The translations under genes and the position numbers were made by a program. From Catellatospora vulcania (lineage in GTDB: Bacteria; Actinomycetota; Actinomycetes; Mycobacteriales; Micromonosporaceae), in assembly GCF_009720385.1 (NCBI RefSeq), contig NZ_WARX01000017.1:124001-188000 (forward strand): a DNA stretch of 64,000 bases. The letters run 5' to 3'. Numbering within the stretch: position 1 is the stretch's first letter; the number at the start of each line of letters is the position of its first letter. The notes below the pieces were generated by a model, which had not been told where the DNA came from, did no database searches, and saw only the letters and a list, made by a program, of their open reading frames with translations. Shown in pieces: positions 8,179 to 16,731 of this stretch.

Positions 8179-8592
8179 GTGCCTAACTTCTCCTCCGAGA
8201 TCCGAATCATCGTCGGTGCAGCCATCATCGCCGACGGGCGCGTGCTGGCCTGTGAGCGTTCCGAACCGGCCGAGGTGGCCGGACGGTGGGAGTTTCCTGG
8301 CGGAAAGGTGGAGCCGGGTGAAACGGAGCATGACGCGCTCGTCCGCGAGTGCGAGGAGGAGCTGGGCGTGGTCGTCGAGGTCGGCGAGCGCGTCGGCCAG
8401 GACGTCATGCTCGGCCACGGCCGCGCGGTCCTCAAGGTCTACACCGCCCGCCTGGTCGAGGGCATCCCCCAGCTGATCGAGCACGCCGAGTTCCGCTGGC
8501 TCGCCGCCCACGAACTCCACACCGTGCCGTGGCTCCCGGCCGACGCGCCCATCGTCGCCGCCCTCCCGAAATTCATGAACGACCCCGCCTGA
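8179..8592 (+). CDS. NUDIX hydrolase, MutT-like (8-oxo-dGTP diphosphatase type)
   Basis: A 137-residue NUDIX enzyme predicted to hydrolyse oxidised or non-canonical nucleoside triphosphates. The NUDIX box is complete: G42, E48, then R56-E57 and the E60/E61 pair ending LGV. The preceding GRWEFPGGKVEPGE is typical of MutT, as are the family length and the C-terminal WLPADAPIVAAL helix. The GTG at 8179 is chosen; a TTG 21 bases upstream is possible. A 3' fragment of a close paralogue lies at 3217-3351. A 75-bp palindromic element begins 17 bases after the stop. Substrate is inferred from family. Confidence 0.9.
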   Translation: MPNFSSEIRIIVGAAIIADGRVLACERSEPAEVAGRWEFPGGKVEPGETEHDALVRECEEELGVVVEVGERVGQDVMLGHGRAVLKVYTARLVEGIPQLIEHAEFRWLAAHELHTVPWLPADAPIVAALPKFMNDPA

Positions 8593-8608
8593 CCCCACCC
8601 CAAGACCA

Positions 8609-8683
8609 CGACGATCTTGCGTGAACTGTGGGTATGACACACGCAAAACGGTCATATCCATAACCGTTCGCGCAAGATCGTCG
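8609..8683. repeat. 75-bp palindromic intergenic element, copy 2
   Basis: Same terminal arms and length as the element at 1624-1698. By eye it differs from the reverse complement of the copy at 9683-9757 at only about 5 of 75 positions. It and that copy flank the DUF559/AbiEi-like gene in inverted orientation. A further CGATCTTG follows the right arm. Confidence 0.9.
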
Positions 8684-8722
8684 CGATCTTGAGGAGGCGG
8701 GGAGGCGGGGAGGCGGGAGGGG

Positions 8723-9556
8723 TCAAGGGGTGAGGAGGAGGGGGCGGAGGGTGGTGAGGATGCGGGTGGGGTGGTGGTAGAGGTCGGCGTCGGTGAAGTG
8801 GCGCATGCGCCAGCCTTGGGTGGCGAGCCAGTTGCTTCGGCGGCGGTCCTGGCGGAGGCGGTCGCGGGTCAGGTGGGAGGAGCCGTCGTACTCGATGCCG
8901 ACCTGTAGGTCTTCGTAGCCGAGGTCGAGGCGGAAGCGGCCGACCTGGAGCTGCGGTTCGGGGTGGGGGAGTCCGCCGTCGATGACGACGAGGCGTAGCT
9001 GGCTTTCCTGGCGGCACTCGGCGCGTCCGTCGGCCAGGGGGACCAGCTCGCGGGCCTGGCAGACGCCGGGCAGGCCGCCGTGGGTGATCAGCTCGGCCGC
9101 GAGCAGCTCGAGGGTGACCGTGCCGGTGCGCAGCGCGGCGTCGAGGATCGGCAGGGCGTCGAGGCGGCGTACGACGCGGGCCAGGGTCACCGCGACTCGC
9201 TCGGGCGGCAGCACCGGAACGCCGTGCAGCCGGACCGGCGCGGGCAGCGGCAGGGCGGACTCGCCGGACCGCACTCCCACCAGGCGCGGGTGGGCACTGC
9301 CCTGCGGCACCGTCACGTGGATCAGCGGCGAAGGCGAGACTCCGAATCCGTACCACGCCGCGGCCGTCGGACCGGACAGCCGAGCGTCCTCGGGGAGCAG
9401 CGCGAACAGCGCCTGCACCCGACTGATCTCATCCGTGTCGAGGGCATAGGCGCCACGCCAGGGCCGACGCAGGTCACCGCGGCCACAAGCGGTCCGCACC
9501 CCCTGCACCGACACTCCCGCCGCGCGCAACTGCCGAAGCGTTCCAGGAACAGTCAT
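8723..9556 (-). CDS. AbiEi-like/DUF559 protein (winged helix plus Vsr-like endonuclease fold)
   Basis: 277 residues. The N-terminal 60 residues (LRQLRAAGVSVQGVRTACGRG, then WRGAYALD) resemble the AbiEi antitoxin winged-helix domain. The C-terminal third (LDLGYEDLQVGIEYDGSSH, RRRSNWLATQGWRMRHFTDAD) is the DUF559 fold related to very-short-patch-repair endonucleases, with the expected D...E.D residues. Proteins of this layout are widespread and often multicopy in actinobacteria; their function is not established. Known AbiEi proteins are antitoxins to AbiEii nucleotidyltransferases, but no such toxin gene is adjacent, so an antitoxin role is not supported here. Inverted 75-bp repeats lie 39 bp beyond its stop and 126 bp beyond its start. 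Confidence 0.8.
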   Translation of the reverse strand: MTVPGTLRQLRAAGVSVQGVRTACGRGDLRRPWRGAYALDTDEISRVQALFALLPEDARLSGPTAAAWYGFGVSPSPLIHVTVPQGSAHPRLVGVRSGESALPLPAPVRLHGVPVLPPERVAVTLARVVRRLDALPILDAALRTGTVTLELLAAELITHGGLPGVCQARELVPLADGRAECRQESQLRLVVIDGGLPHPEPQLQVGRFRLDLGYEDLQVGIEYDGSSHLTRDRLRQDRRRSNWLATQGWRMRHFTDADLYHHPTRILTTLRPLLLTP

Positions 9557-9682
9557 GCCCCGCAGGCTGCCGCCACCCCGCCCTCAACCCCACCGCCCCA
9601 ACCCCGCACCTGTGGACAACCCCACCCTTGTGGACAACCCCCACCCCACCCCGCCCCTGTGCTACGACCCAAAGCAAGATCG

Positions 9683-9757
9683 CGACGATCTTGCGCGAAC
9701 TGTTATGGATATGACCGTTTAGTGCGTGTCATACCCACAGTCCACGCAAGATCGTCG
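9683..9757. repeat. 75-bp palindromic intergenic element, copy 3 (inverted)
   Basis: Inverted relative to copy 2. The arms are followed and preceded by additional CGATCTT units. It occupies the gap between the start of the DUF559 gene and the end of sdhB. The remaining 50 bases before sdhB are a GGGCCGGGCC-type G/C run. Confidence 0.9.
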
Positions 9758-9812
9758 CGATCTTGGCGGTGCGGTGCGGTGCGGGGCGGGGCCGGGCCGG
9801 GCCGGGCGGGGT

Positions 9813-10808
9813 TTAGCGCTCGGGGTGGTAGTAGTTCAGGGTGTTGGGGTTGATCGGGAACGTGATGTCGTCGCCGAAGGGGGACGCGGCGGCGGCCCGG
9901 TCGGAGAGCATTTCGTTCAGGTTTACGTGGCCGGCGGCGTTGACCTCGGCGGGCTGAGGGGGCCGGGTTTCGCGGCCGAAGTCGACCGGGGCCTGGCCGT
10001 CGGCGACCGTTACCGGGCCGGCGTGCACGGTGGGGCCGGCGGGCACGGTGGCGGCCAGCTGGTCACGGCGGAGAATCTTGCGTCCGAATACCACCAGCGG
10101 ATCATAGCGGCGATCCACGACCCGTTCCTTCATGGGGATGATGGCGTTGTCGGTGATCTTGATGTGTTCGGGGCAGACCTCGGTGCAGCACTTGGTGATG
10201 TTGCAGTAGCCCAGGCCCTGGGACTGCTGCGCGATCTCCTTGCGGTCGTGGCGGGCGTCGAGCGGGTGCATGTCCAGCTCGGCGGCGCGGATGAACAGGC
10301 GCGGGCCGGAGAAGGCCGGCTTGTTCTCGTCGTGGTCGCGTACGACGTGGCAGGTGTTCTGGCAGAGGAAGCACTCGATGCACTTGCGGAACTCCTGCGA
10401 GCGCTCCACGTCGATCTGCTGCATCCGGTACTCGCCGGGGGCCAGGTCGGCCGGCGGCGCGAACGCGGGCATCTCCTGCGCCTTCGTGTAGTTGAAGGAC
10501 ACGTCGGTGACCAGGTCGCGGATCACCGGGAAGGTGCGCAGCGGCGTGATCGTGATGGTCTCGTCCTCCTCGAAGGTGGACATCCGGGTCATGCAGCCGA
10601 GGCGGGGCATGCCGTTGATCTCCATCGAGCAGGAGCCGCACTTGCCGGCCTTGCAGTTCCAGCGGCAGGCCAGGTCGGGTTCCTGGGTGGCCTGCAGCCG
10701 GTGGATGACGTCGAGCACGACCTCACCCTCGTTGACCTCGACCTTGTAGTCGTTGAGCTCGCCACCGGCCGCGTCGCCGCGCCAGACCTTGAATTGCCGG
10801 AGAGTCAC
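9813..10808 (-). CDS. sdhB: Succinate dehydrogenase iron-sulfur subunit, with long C-terminal extension
   Basis: Electron-transfer subunit of respiratory complex II, carrying electrons from SdhA FAD to the quinone site in the membrane. The 2Fe-2S ligands are Cys52, Cys57, Cys60 and Cys72; the CIECFLCQNTC and CCTEVCPEH segments supply the 4Fe-4S and 3Fe-4S ligands. The GTG start overlaps the sdhA stop (GTGA) and an AAGGAG site precedes it, so translation is coupled. At 331 residues it is roughly 80 longer than the usual 240-260. The extra part is a Pro/Ala-rich tail after KILRRDQLAATVPAGPT, ending NTLNYYHPER. It has no further Cys clusters. The tail is continuous in frame, so a frameshift is not needed to explain it. 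Confidence 0.95.
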   Translation of the reverse strand: MTLRQFKVWRGDAAGGELNDYKVEVNEGEVVLDVIHRLQATQEPDLACRWNCKAGKCGSCSMEINGMPRLGCMTRMSTFEEDETITITPLRTFPVIRDLVTDVSFNYTKAQEMPAFAPPADLAPGEYRMQQIDVERSQEFRKCIECFLCQNTCHVVRDHDENKPAFSGPRLFIRAAELDMHPLDARHDRKEIAQQSQGLGYCNITKCCTEVCPEHIKITDNAIIPMKERVVDRRYDPLVVFGRKILRRDQLAATVPAGPTVHAGPVTVADGQAPVDFGRETRPPQPAEVNAAGHVNLNEMLSDRAAAASPFGDDITFPINPNTLNYYHPER

Positions 10809-12691
10809 GACAGCTCCTTGTCGGTCATGTACTTGGCCAGCTCGGACTTGTCGAACAGGGCGAGCAGGTCGGGGGTCATCGTGGGGATCGGCTGGTGGGT
10901 GAGGTCCACGTCGCCATCGGGGGTCAGCGCGCAGACCAGGTTGACCTGCCGCCACTTCGAGTCCATCTTCGGGAAGTCCTCGCGGGTGTGGCCGCCGCGC
11001 GACTCCTCGCGCTCCAGCGCCGCCTTGGCGGTGCACTCCGACACGACCAGCATGTTGCGCAGGTCGAGGGCGAGGTGCCAGCCCGGGTTGTAGCGGCGGC
11101 CGCCGGCCGCGCCGACCTTGCGGATGCGTTCGCGCAGCTCGGACAGCCGGGACAGGGACTCCTGCAGCTCGCCCTTGCGGCGGATGATGCCGACGAGGTC
11201 GCCCATCACGTCCTGAAGATCGCTCTGCAGGGTGTACGGGTTCTCGCCGCCGTCGCGCGCCAGAGGCGTGAGCGCCTCCTCGACCGCGGCGGCGACCTGC
11301 TTGTCGTCGACCTTGGGCCGCTTGGCGCCGAGGGTGTCGGTGTAGCTCGCCGCGTACTCGCCCGCGCGCTTGCCGAAGACCAGCAGGTCGGACAGGGAGT
11401 TGCCGCCGAGGCGGTTGGAGCCGTGCATGCCGCCGGACACCTCGCCGGCCGCGTACAGGCCGGGCACGCCCGCGGACGCGGTGTCCGGGTCGACCTCGAC
11501 GCCGCCCATCACGTAGTGGCAGGTCGGGCCGACCTCCATGGGCTGCGTGGTGATGTCCACGTCGGCCAGTTCCTTGAACTGGTGGTACATGGACGGCAGC
11601 TTCTTGAGGATCTCGGCGGCGGGGCGGCGCGAGGCGATGTCGAGGTAGACGCCGCCGGCCTTGGTGCCGCGACCGGCCTTGACCTCGGAGTTGATGGCGC
11701 GGGCCACCTCGTCGCGGGGCAGCAGCTCGGGCGGACGCCGGTTGTTGTCCGGGTCGGTGTACCAGCGGTCGCCCTCTTCGGGGGTCTCCGCGTACTGCTT
11801 GCGGAACACGTCCGGGACGTACTCGAACATGAAGCGCTTGCCCTCGGTGTTCTTGAGGACGCCGCCGTCGCCGCGGACCGACTCGGTGACCAGGATGCCC
11901 CGCACCGACGGCGGCCACACCATGCCGGTCGGGTGGAACTGCAGGAACTCCATGTTGATCAGCTTCGCCCCGGCGCGCAGCGCCAGCGCGTGGCCGTCCC
12001 CGGTGTACTCCCACGAGTTCGAGGTGACCTTGTAGGAGCGGCCGACGCCGCCCGTGGCCAGCACCACGGCGGGGGCCTCGAACAGCACGAACTCGCCGGA
12101 CTCGCGGTGGTAGCCGAACGCGCCCGCGATCCGCTTCTCGCCGCCGGTCTCGTCGAGCAGCAGCTCGGTGATGGTGCACTCGGCGAACACACGCAGGCGG
12201 GCGTCGTACGCGCCGTGCTGGGCCTTGTCCTCCTGCTGCAGCGACACGATCTTCTGCTGCAGGGTGCGGATCAGCTCCAGGCCGGTGCGGTCGCCGACGT
12301 GGGCCAGCCGCGGGTACTCGTGGCCGCCGAAGTTGCGCTGCGAGATCTTGCCGTCCTTGGTCCGGTCGAAGAGCGCGCCGTACGTCTCCAGCTCCCAGAT
12401 CCGCTCCGGCGCCTCCTTGGCGTGCAGCTCGGCCATCCGGTAGTTGTTCAGGAACTTGCCGCCCCGCATGGTGTCGCGGAAGTGGACCATCCAGTTGTCG
12501 TTCGGGTTGACGTTGCCCATCGCGGCGGCGGCCCCGCCCTCGGCCATGACCGTGTGGGCCTTGCCGAACAGCGACTTCGAGATGATGGCGACCTTCTTGC
12601 CGGCCAGCCGGGCCTCGATCGCGGCGCGCAGACCCGCGCCGCCGGCGCCGATCACGACGACGTCGTACCAGTGCTTCTCAATGTTGATCAT
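10805..12691 (-). CDS. sdhA: Succinate dehydrogenase flavoprotein subunit
   Basis: Catalytic subunit oxidising succinate to fumarate at the inner face of the membrane. The FAD dinucleotide motif is VVVIGAGGAGLRAAIEA near the N-terminus. The KAHTVMAEGG segment contains the His expected to bind FAD covalently, and HGSNRLGGNSLSDLLVFG is the conserved capping/active-site region. Length (628) is normal. The ATG at 12691 begins MINIEKHWYDVVV; TTG and GTG codons up to 12 bases upstream are possible, and the GTG has a better G-rich site. It is the middle gene of sdhC-sdhA-sdhB, 19 bases after sdhC. Confidence 0.96.
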   Translation of the reverse strand: MINIEKHWYDVVVIGAGGAGLRAAIEARLAGKKVAIISKSLFGKAHTVMAEGGAAAAMGNVNPNDNWMVHFRDTMRGGKFLNNYRMAELHAKEAPERIWELETYGALFDRTKDGKISQRNFGGHEYPRLAHVGDRTGLELIRTLQQKIVSLQQEDKAQHGAYDARLRVFAECTITELLLDETGGEKRIAGAFGYHRESGEFVLFEAPAVVLATGGVGRSYKVTSNSWEYTGDGHALALRAGAKLINMEFLQFHPTGMVWPPSVRGILVTESVRGDGGVLKNTEGKRFMFEYVPDVFRKQYAETPEEGDRWYTDPDNNRRPPELLPRDEVARAINSEVKAGRGTKAGGVYLDIASRRPAAEILKKLPSMYHQFKELADVDITTQPMEVGPTCHYVMGGVEVDPDTASAGVPGLYAAGEVSGGMHGSNRLGGNSLSDLLVFGKRAGEYAASYTDTLGAKRPKVDDKQVAAAVEEALTPLARDGGENPYTLQSDLQDVMGDLVGIIRRKGELQESLSRLSELRERIRKVGAAGGRRYNPGWHLALDLRNMLVVSECTAKAALEREESRGGHTREDFPKMDSKWRQVNLVCALTPDGDVDLTHQPIPTMTPDLLALFDKSELAKYMTDKELS

Positions 12692-12710
12692 TTGTGACAC
12701 CAATCCCGGC

Positions 12711-13520
12711 TCAGCCGATGAACCGCAGGTCGGGCCACCAGTTGGCGGCGAGACCCATGATGTAGAAGTCGGTGAGTGCCAGCGTCGCCAGCGTGATCCA
12801 GGCCAGGCCCATGTGCCGCGCGTTCAGCTTGGACACCCAGGTCCACAGCTTGTAGCGCACGGGGTGCTTGGAGAAGTGCTTGAGCCGGCCGCCGATGATG
12901 TGCCGGCAGGAGTGGCAGGAGGCGGTGTACGCCCACAGCATGATCACGTTGATCCACAGGATCACGTTGCCCAGGCCGAACCCGAAACCGCCGCCCGGCG
13001 AGTGCATCGCCAGGACCGCGTCCCAGGTGTTGATGAGCGAGATGAGGCCGGCCGCGTAGAAGGCGTAGCGGTGCGCGTTCTGGAAGATCAGCGGGAAGCG
13101 GGTCTCGCCGGAGTACGTCGCGTGGCCGTCGGGGACGGCGCAGGCCGGCGGGGACAGCCAGAACGACCGGTAGTACGCCTTGCGGTAGTAGTAGCAGGTC
13201 AGCCGGAAGAGCAGCAGGAACGGCAGGGACAACGCCGCGAACGGGATCAGCGGGTTGTCCGGGATGAACCGTCCGAACTCGGCGGCGGCCGGGTAGCAGC
13301 CCTTGGAGACGCAGGGGGAGTAGAACGGGGTCAGATAGTGGTACGCGTCGACCCAGTACAACTTCTGCATGAACACCCGGAACGTCGCGTAGGCGACCCA
13401 GGCGGTGAGACCAATGACCGTCAGCACCGGTGCGAGCCACCAGCGGTCGGTGCGCAACGTCTTGGCCTCGATCGCGGCGCGCGGTTTCGCGCCGGCCGGC
13501 CTCGTTGCCGTCGTCGTCAT
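12711..13520 (-). CDS. sdhC: Succinate dehydrogenase membrane (cytochrome b) subunit
   Basis: 269-residue integral membrane subunit anchoring SdhAB and carrying haem and quinone sites. Five hydrophobic segments are visible, beginning WWLAPVLTVIGLTAWVAYA and ending LAWITLATLALTDFYIM. His residues in QNAHRYAFY and SCHSCRHIIGG are candidate haem ligands. A single fused anchor of this size, rather than separate sdhC and sdhD, is the arrangement seen in many actinobacteria. The ATG at 13520 has GGGAG nine bases upstream. It is the first gene of the operon, so the promoter must lie in 13521-13868. Confidence 0.9.
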   Translation of the reverse strand: MTTTATRPAGAKPRAAIEAKTLRTDRWWLAPVLTVIGLTAWVAYATFRVFMQKLYWVDAYHYLTPFYSPCVSKGCYPAAAEFGRFIPDNPLIPFAALSLPFLLLFRLTCYYYRKAYYRSFWLSPPACAVPDGHATYSGETRFPLIFQNAHRYAFYAAGLISLINTWDAVLAMHSPGGGFGFGLGNVILWINVIMLWAYTASCHSCRHIIGGRLKHFSKHPVRYKLWTWVSKLNARHMGLAWITLATLALTDFYIMGLAANWWPDLRFIG

Positions 13521-13868
13521 CTTCGTCGCTCCCTGAGATACGCAGTCGTGGGAACACGTGCGTGGATCAATCACGGACACGTTACGCCGAAAGATGTCGA
13601 TCATGTGACTCGGGACACTGTGATGTGTCGCATCGTTCCCTTGTCGAGGGTCGCCACCAGCGGTAATGCGGCAATCCGAAGCCGATCCGCGCCCTTTCGC
13701 ACGACCGGGCGACATCACCTGTGCGCGAGCAGCCAAGCTCGCTCGACCTGCCGGGAAGCCCATGCAAGGGCACTGTTGATCGCTCGACTTGCCAGGCAGG
13801 TGGGCGAATGCCGGTGCAAGATGCGCACAGGTGCCGGGCAAGTCGAGCGATCAAGGGCGGGCGCGGCG
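13521..13868. other. 348-bp gene-free region upstream of sdhC
   Basis: No gene is seen. The part near sdhC is the expected promoter and leader for sdhCAB; I could not assign a convincing -35/-10 pair. The distal half (13735-13854) consists of overlapping palindromic repeat units next to the end of tldE. Confidence 0.6.
13777..13854. repeat. Palindromic element with TCGACTTGCC arms, copy 1
   Basis: Arms of about 18 bases (TTGATCGCTCGACTTGCC and its complement) are separated by about 42 bases. A partial extra arm lies upstream near 13735. A similar element is at 16732-16808, so the two bracket the tldE-tldD pair. Confidence 0.75.
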
Positions 13869-15182
13869 TCAGCCGCTGGCGTTGCCGGTGATGTTCCAGG
13901 AGGCCAGGTGCAGGGCCGGGGCGGTCCATGCGCCGAGGAACTGCCGCGACGGCTGCGGGACAGCCTCCGCGCTCACGCCGAGCACCGCGCCCGGCCCGAG
14001 GGCCTGCGGGTAGAGCTGGGTGAAGCGCATGTTGCGCACCGGCCGGGTCACCTCGCCGCCCTCGATCAGCCAGACGCCGTTGCGGGTCAGGCCGGTCAGC
14101 GCCAGCGTGCGCGGGTCGAGCACGCGGGTGTACCAGAGGTCGGTGATGAGCAGGCCGCGCTCGATCCGCGAGATCATCTCCTCGGGGCTGCTGCTCCCCG
14201 GCGCGAAGCCGAGGTTGTTCGGCATCGGACCCCAGGCGGCACTGCCCCCGTGGCCGGTGGAGGCGGCCCCGGCCGCTGCCGCGGTGCGCCGGTCGTGTGC
14301 GAGCGCCGTGGTCACACCCTTCTCGACCAGGGCGAGCCGGGTGCGCGGGGTGCCCTCGCCGTCGAACGGCTCGCGCGGGTCGTCGTAGAGGCTGATCGCC
14401 TCGTCGAACTGCGCCTCGCCCAGCCTGGCGAACGAGCGCCGCTCCTGGACCGCCTTGGCGTTGAAGCCGAACAGGGAGAAGTTGGTGAGCAGGTCAGCCA
14501 CGGCCTCCGGTTCGAGGACCACCTCGTACCGGCCCGGCGGCAGCTCCACCGGGTCGGCCTGGGACCGGGCCTTGGCCGCGGCGCGGGCGCCCTGGGCCGC
14601 GCCGTCGAGGTCGGACAGCCGCACGCTGGAGCGGCGGGCCACCCCGTCGGCGCCGGCATCACGCGCGATGCCGTCCAGCTCCGCGGTCGTGGCCTGGGCG
14701 GACAGCGCCTGGCCGGCCGAGTTGCGGTAGACGCCGGACCAGTGGCCGGTCTGGCAGTAGCCGGCCGTCTCCAGGCCGCCCGCCGCCTCGACGAAGGCCT
14801 GCACCCGGGCCGCGCGGTCGTCGGGCGAGGCGTCCCGGGTCGCCTCGTCCACCGTGCCGGGCAGGGCGAGCGGGGCCGCCGGGGCCAGGCCCGGCCAGCC
14901 CGGATCGCGGGGGGCCGAGCGCACCGCGGCGGCGGTGCGGGCGACCAGCGAGGTGAGCCCTTCCGGGCTGGTCAGCGTGGTGGTCGTGCTGACCGTACGG
15001 CCGTCGAGGTGAGCGCGCAGCCGCACGGAGACGGTGTCCTCGGCGACGTTCTGATGGATGCGCGAGTTCGCGAACCGGGTCAGCGCCCGGTGCACCGCGT
15101 CCGCGGTCACGTCGATCTCGGCCCCGGGCAGCGCCCGCACCGCCAGCTCCAGCACCTGCTCGGCAGTCACAGAGACGTTCAT
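13869..15182 (-). CDS. tldE: TldE/PmbA-family metalloprotease partner subunit
   Basis: 437 residues matching the TldE (PmbA) half of the heterodimeric TldD-TldE protease, which in characterised systems unfolds and degrades small peptides or trims modified-peptide leaders. Family signs are ALTRFANSRIHQNVAEDTVS near the N-terminus (the usual RFANSxIHQ), FNAKAVQERRS in the middle, and DLWYTRVLDPRTLALTGLTR with NMRFTQ near the end. It has no HExxxH, as expected, since TldD carries the zinc. It lies 64 bases after tldD, and the gap is a repeat-type linker that supplies its GAGGAG ribosome site. Confidence 0.92.
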   Translation of the reverse strand: MNVSVTAEQVLELAVRALPGAEIDVTADAVHRALTRFANSRIHQNVAEDTVSVRLRAHLDGRTVSTTTTLTSPEGLTSLVARTAAAVRSAPRDPGWPGLAPAAPLALPGTVDEATRDASPDDRAARVQAFVEAAGGLETAGYCQTGHWSGVYRNSAGQALSAQATTAELDGIARDAGADGVARRSSVRLSDLDGAAQGARAAAKARSQADPVELPPGRYEVVLEPEAVADLLTNFSLFGFNAKAVQERRSFARLGEAQFDEAISLYDDPREPFDGEGTPRTRLALVEKGVTTALAHDRRTAAAAGAASTGHGGSAAWGPMPNNLGFAPGSSSPEEMISRIERGLLITDLWYTRVLDPRTLALTGLTRNGVWLIEGGEVTRPVRNMRFTQLYPQALGPGAVLGVSAEAVPQPSRQFLGAWTAPALHLASWNITGNASG

Positions 15183-15249
15183 GCCCGCTCCTCGCCGCGC
15201 TCGTCACCGGCAGGTGACCGGCTAATGATTCGCCCGCTGTGCTCGCTCA
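15183..15249 (-). repeat. Intercistronic linker repeat between tldD and tldE
   Basis: Read on the minus strand it starts at the tldD stop as TGAGCGAGCACAGCGGGCGA and ends GACGAGCGCGGCGAGGAG just before the tldE ATG. The same design fills the gap between the two M16 genes at 63301-63376. It provides both the stop codon context and the ribosome-binding site. Confidence 0.75.
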
Positions 15250-16683
15250 TGCCCGCACCCCCACGCGCACGTTCTGGAAGCGGGCCGGGGCGCACGGGTG
15301 GCCGGTGTGCCCTACCTGGGTCGGCTGGCCCTTGCCGCAGTTGGGCGTGCCCCAGTTCTCGGTCTCACTGGACAGCATGTCCATCGACTGCCAGAACTTC
15401 GGCCCGATCCCGGTGTAGGTGGGATTGCGCAGCATCCGGCCCTTCTTCCCGTTCTTCACCTCGTACGCGATCTCGCAGCCGAACTGGAAGTTGAGCCGCT
15501 TGTCGTCGATGGACCAGGAGCGGTTGTGGTCCATGAACACGCCGTCGTCGGTCTCGGCGATGATCTGCTCCAGGGTGTGCGGGCCGGGTTCGAGGCCGAC
15601 GTTGGTCATCCGCACCATGGGCAGCCGGGACCAGCCGTCGGCCCGTACGCTGCCGCCGTAGTCGAGCCCGGCCAGCGCCGCCGAGTCGCGCCCGGCGAGC
15701 ACGCCGACCCAGATCCCGTCCTTGACGGCGTACCGCTTGGCCGCGGGCGTGCCCTCGTCGTCGAAGCCGAAGCTGCCCAGCGCGCCGGGCAGGGTCGGGT
15801 CGATGGTGACGTTCATCAGCTCCGAGCCGTAGCGCAGCGAGCCGAGCTGGGACAGGTCCAGCCAGGAGGTGCCGGCGAAGGCGGCCTCCCAGCCGAGGAT
15901 CCGGTCCAGCTCGATGGCGTGCCCGACGGACTCGTGGATCTGCAGGAACAGCTGCTCGCTGCCGAGGATCAGCGCGGTCTCGCCGCTCGGGCACAGCGGC
16001 GCGGTCAGCAGCGCCCGCGACTCCTCGGCCAGGCGCGGGGCGTGCGCGAGCAGGTCCAGGCCCTGCACGAGCTCCCAGCCGCGGGTGCCGTACTGGCCGC
16101 GGGCGGCCGGGTAGGAGCGCACCTGCGTCTCGCCCTCGCCGATCGAGGTGGCCTGGATGCCCGCGCCGCACTCGCGTACGTGCTGGTCGATGCGGTGGCC
16201 CTCGCTGGAGACGAACCACTTGCGGGTGTCCCAGACCTGGTAGACGCCGGTGGCCTGGTCCGCGCCGTGCTCGACCATGGTCTTGGTGGCGTGGGTGAGC
16301 AGGTCGCCCTTGTCGGACAGCGGCACCGCGAGCGGGTCGATCAGGCACTCGCTGGCCCAGGTGGCGGTGCTGACCGTGGTCGGCACCAGGTCCACGCCCG
16401 GCCCGGCGACCCGGGCGCTGGCCTTGGCGATGGCCGTGGCGCGGGCACCGGCCAGCCGGGCCGCACTGTCGGACAGGTCCGGTACGGCGTAGAAGCCCCA
16501 GCTGGAGCCGACGAGCGCGCGTACGCCGATGCCGGCGGACTCGTCCGAGTTCAGTTCCTCGACCTCGCCGTTGCGGGCCTCCATCGACTCGTAGCGCTTG
16601 TGCATCACCCGCGCGTCGGCGTAGCGCGCACCCGCGTCCAGCGCCGCCGCCACCGCCGCCTCCGCGACGTCGAAAAAGCTCAT
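15247..16683 (-). CDS. tldD: TldD-family zinc metalloprotease subunit
   Basis: 478-residue catalytic subunit of the TldD-TldE protease. The zinc motif HESVGH is followed by AIELDRILG, and the downstream NCGKGQP supplies the expected Cys ligand; GSFGFDDEGTPA and the TNVGLEPG segment are also typical. The ATG at 16683 has AGGGTGG upstream; a GTG nine bases earlier is possible. It is the first gene of the tldD-tldE unit. No precursor-peptide gene for a modified peptide is adjacent, so a general cytosolic peptidase role is more likely than a dedicated leader-peptide role. Confidence 0.94.
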   Translation of the reverse strand: MSFFDVAEAAVAAALDAGARYADARVMHKRYESMEARNGEVEELNSDESAGIGVRALVGSSWGFYAVPDLSDSAARLAGARATAIAKASARVAGPGVDLVPTTVSTATWASECLIDPLAVPLSDKGDLLTHATKTMVEHGADQATGVYQVWDTRKWFVSSEGHRIDQHVRECGAGIQATSIGEGETQVRSYPAARGQYGTRGWELVQGLDLLAHAPRLAEESRALLTAPLCPSGETALILGSEQLFLQIHESVGHAIELDRILGWEAAFAGTSWLDLSQLGSLRYGSELMNVTIDPTLPGALGSFGFDDEGTPAAKRYAVKDGIWVGVLAGRDSAALAGLDYGGSVRADGWSRLPMVRMTNVGLEPGPHTLEQIIAETDDGVFMDHNRSWSIDDKRLNFQFGCEIAYEVKNGKKGRMLRNPTYTGIGPKFWQSMDMLSSETENWGTPNCGKGQPTQVGHTGHPCAPARFQNVRVGVRA

Positions 16684-16731
16684 GATCGCCACCCTAGTCC
16701 CGTGGTGACCGATCCGGCGCCCCTGCGTCGT

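Noticed and set aside
8723-9556. AbiE toxin-antitoxin pair
   Set aside because: Only an AbiEi-like domain is present; no AbiEii nucleotidyltransferase gene is adjacent on either side.
9757-9812. Origin or regulatory site suggested by GGGCCGGGCC repeats
   Set aside because: Simple G/C tract next to a palindromic element, with no DnaA-box or operator pattern.
10895-12697. 600-codon plus-strand open frame opposite sdhA
   Set aside because: Antisense shadow of sdhA; no recognisable protein features.
12444-15494. Open frame of about 1000 codons on the plus strand across sdhA, sdhC and tldE
   Set aside because: It is antisense to three well-supported genes and composed of Arg/Gly/Ala/Val-rich sequence with no domain; a consequence of very high GC at third positions.
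13869-16683. Modified-peptide (RiPP) biosynthesis locus because of TldD/TldE
   Set aside because: No precursor peptide or modification enzyme is adjacent.
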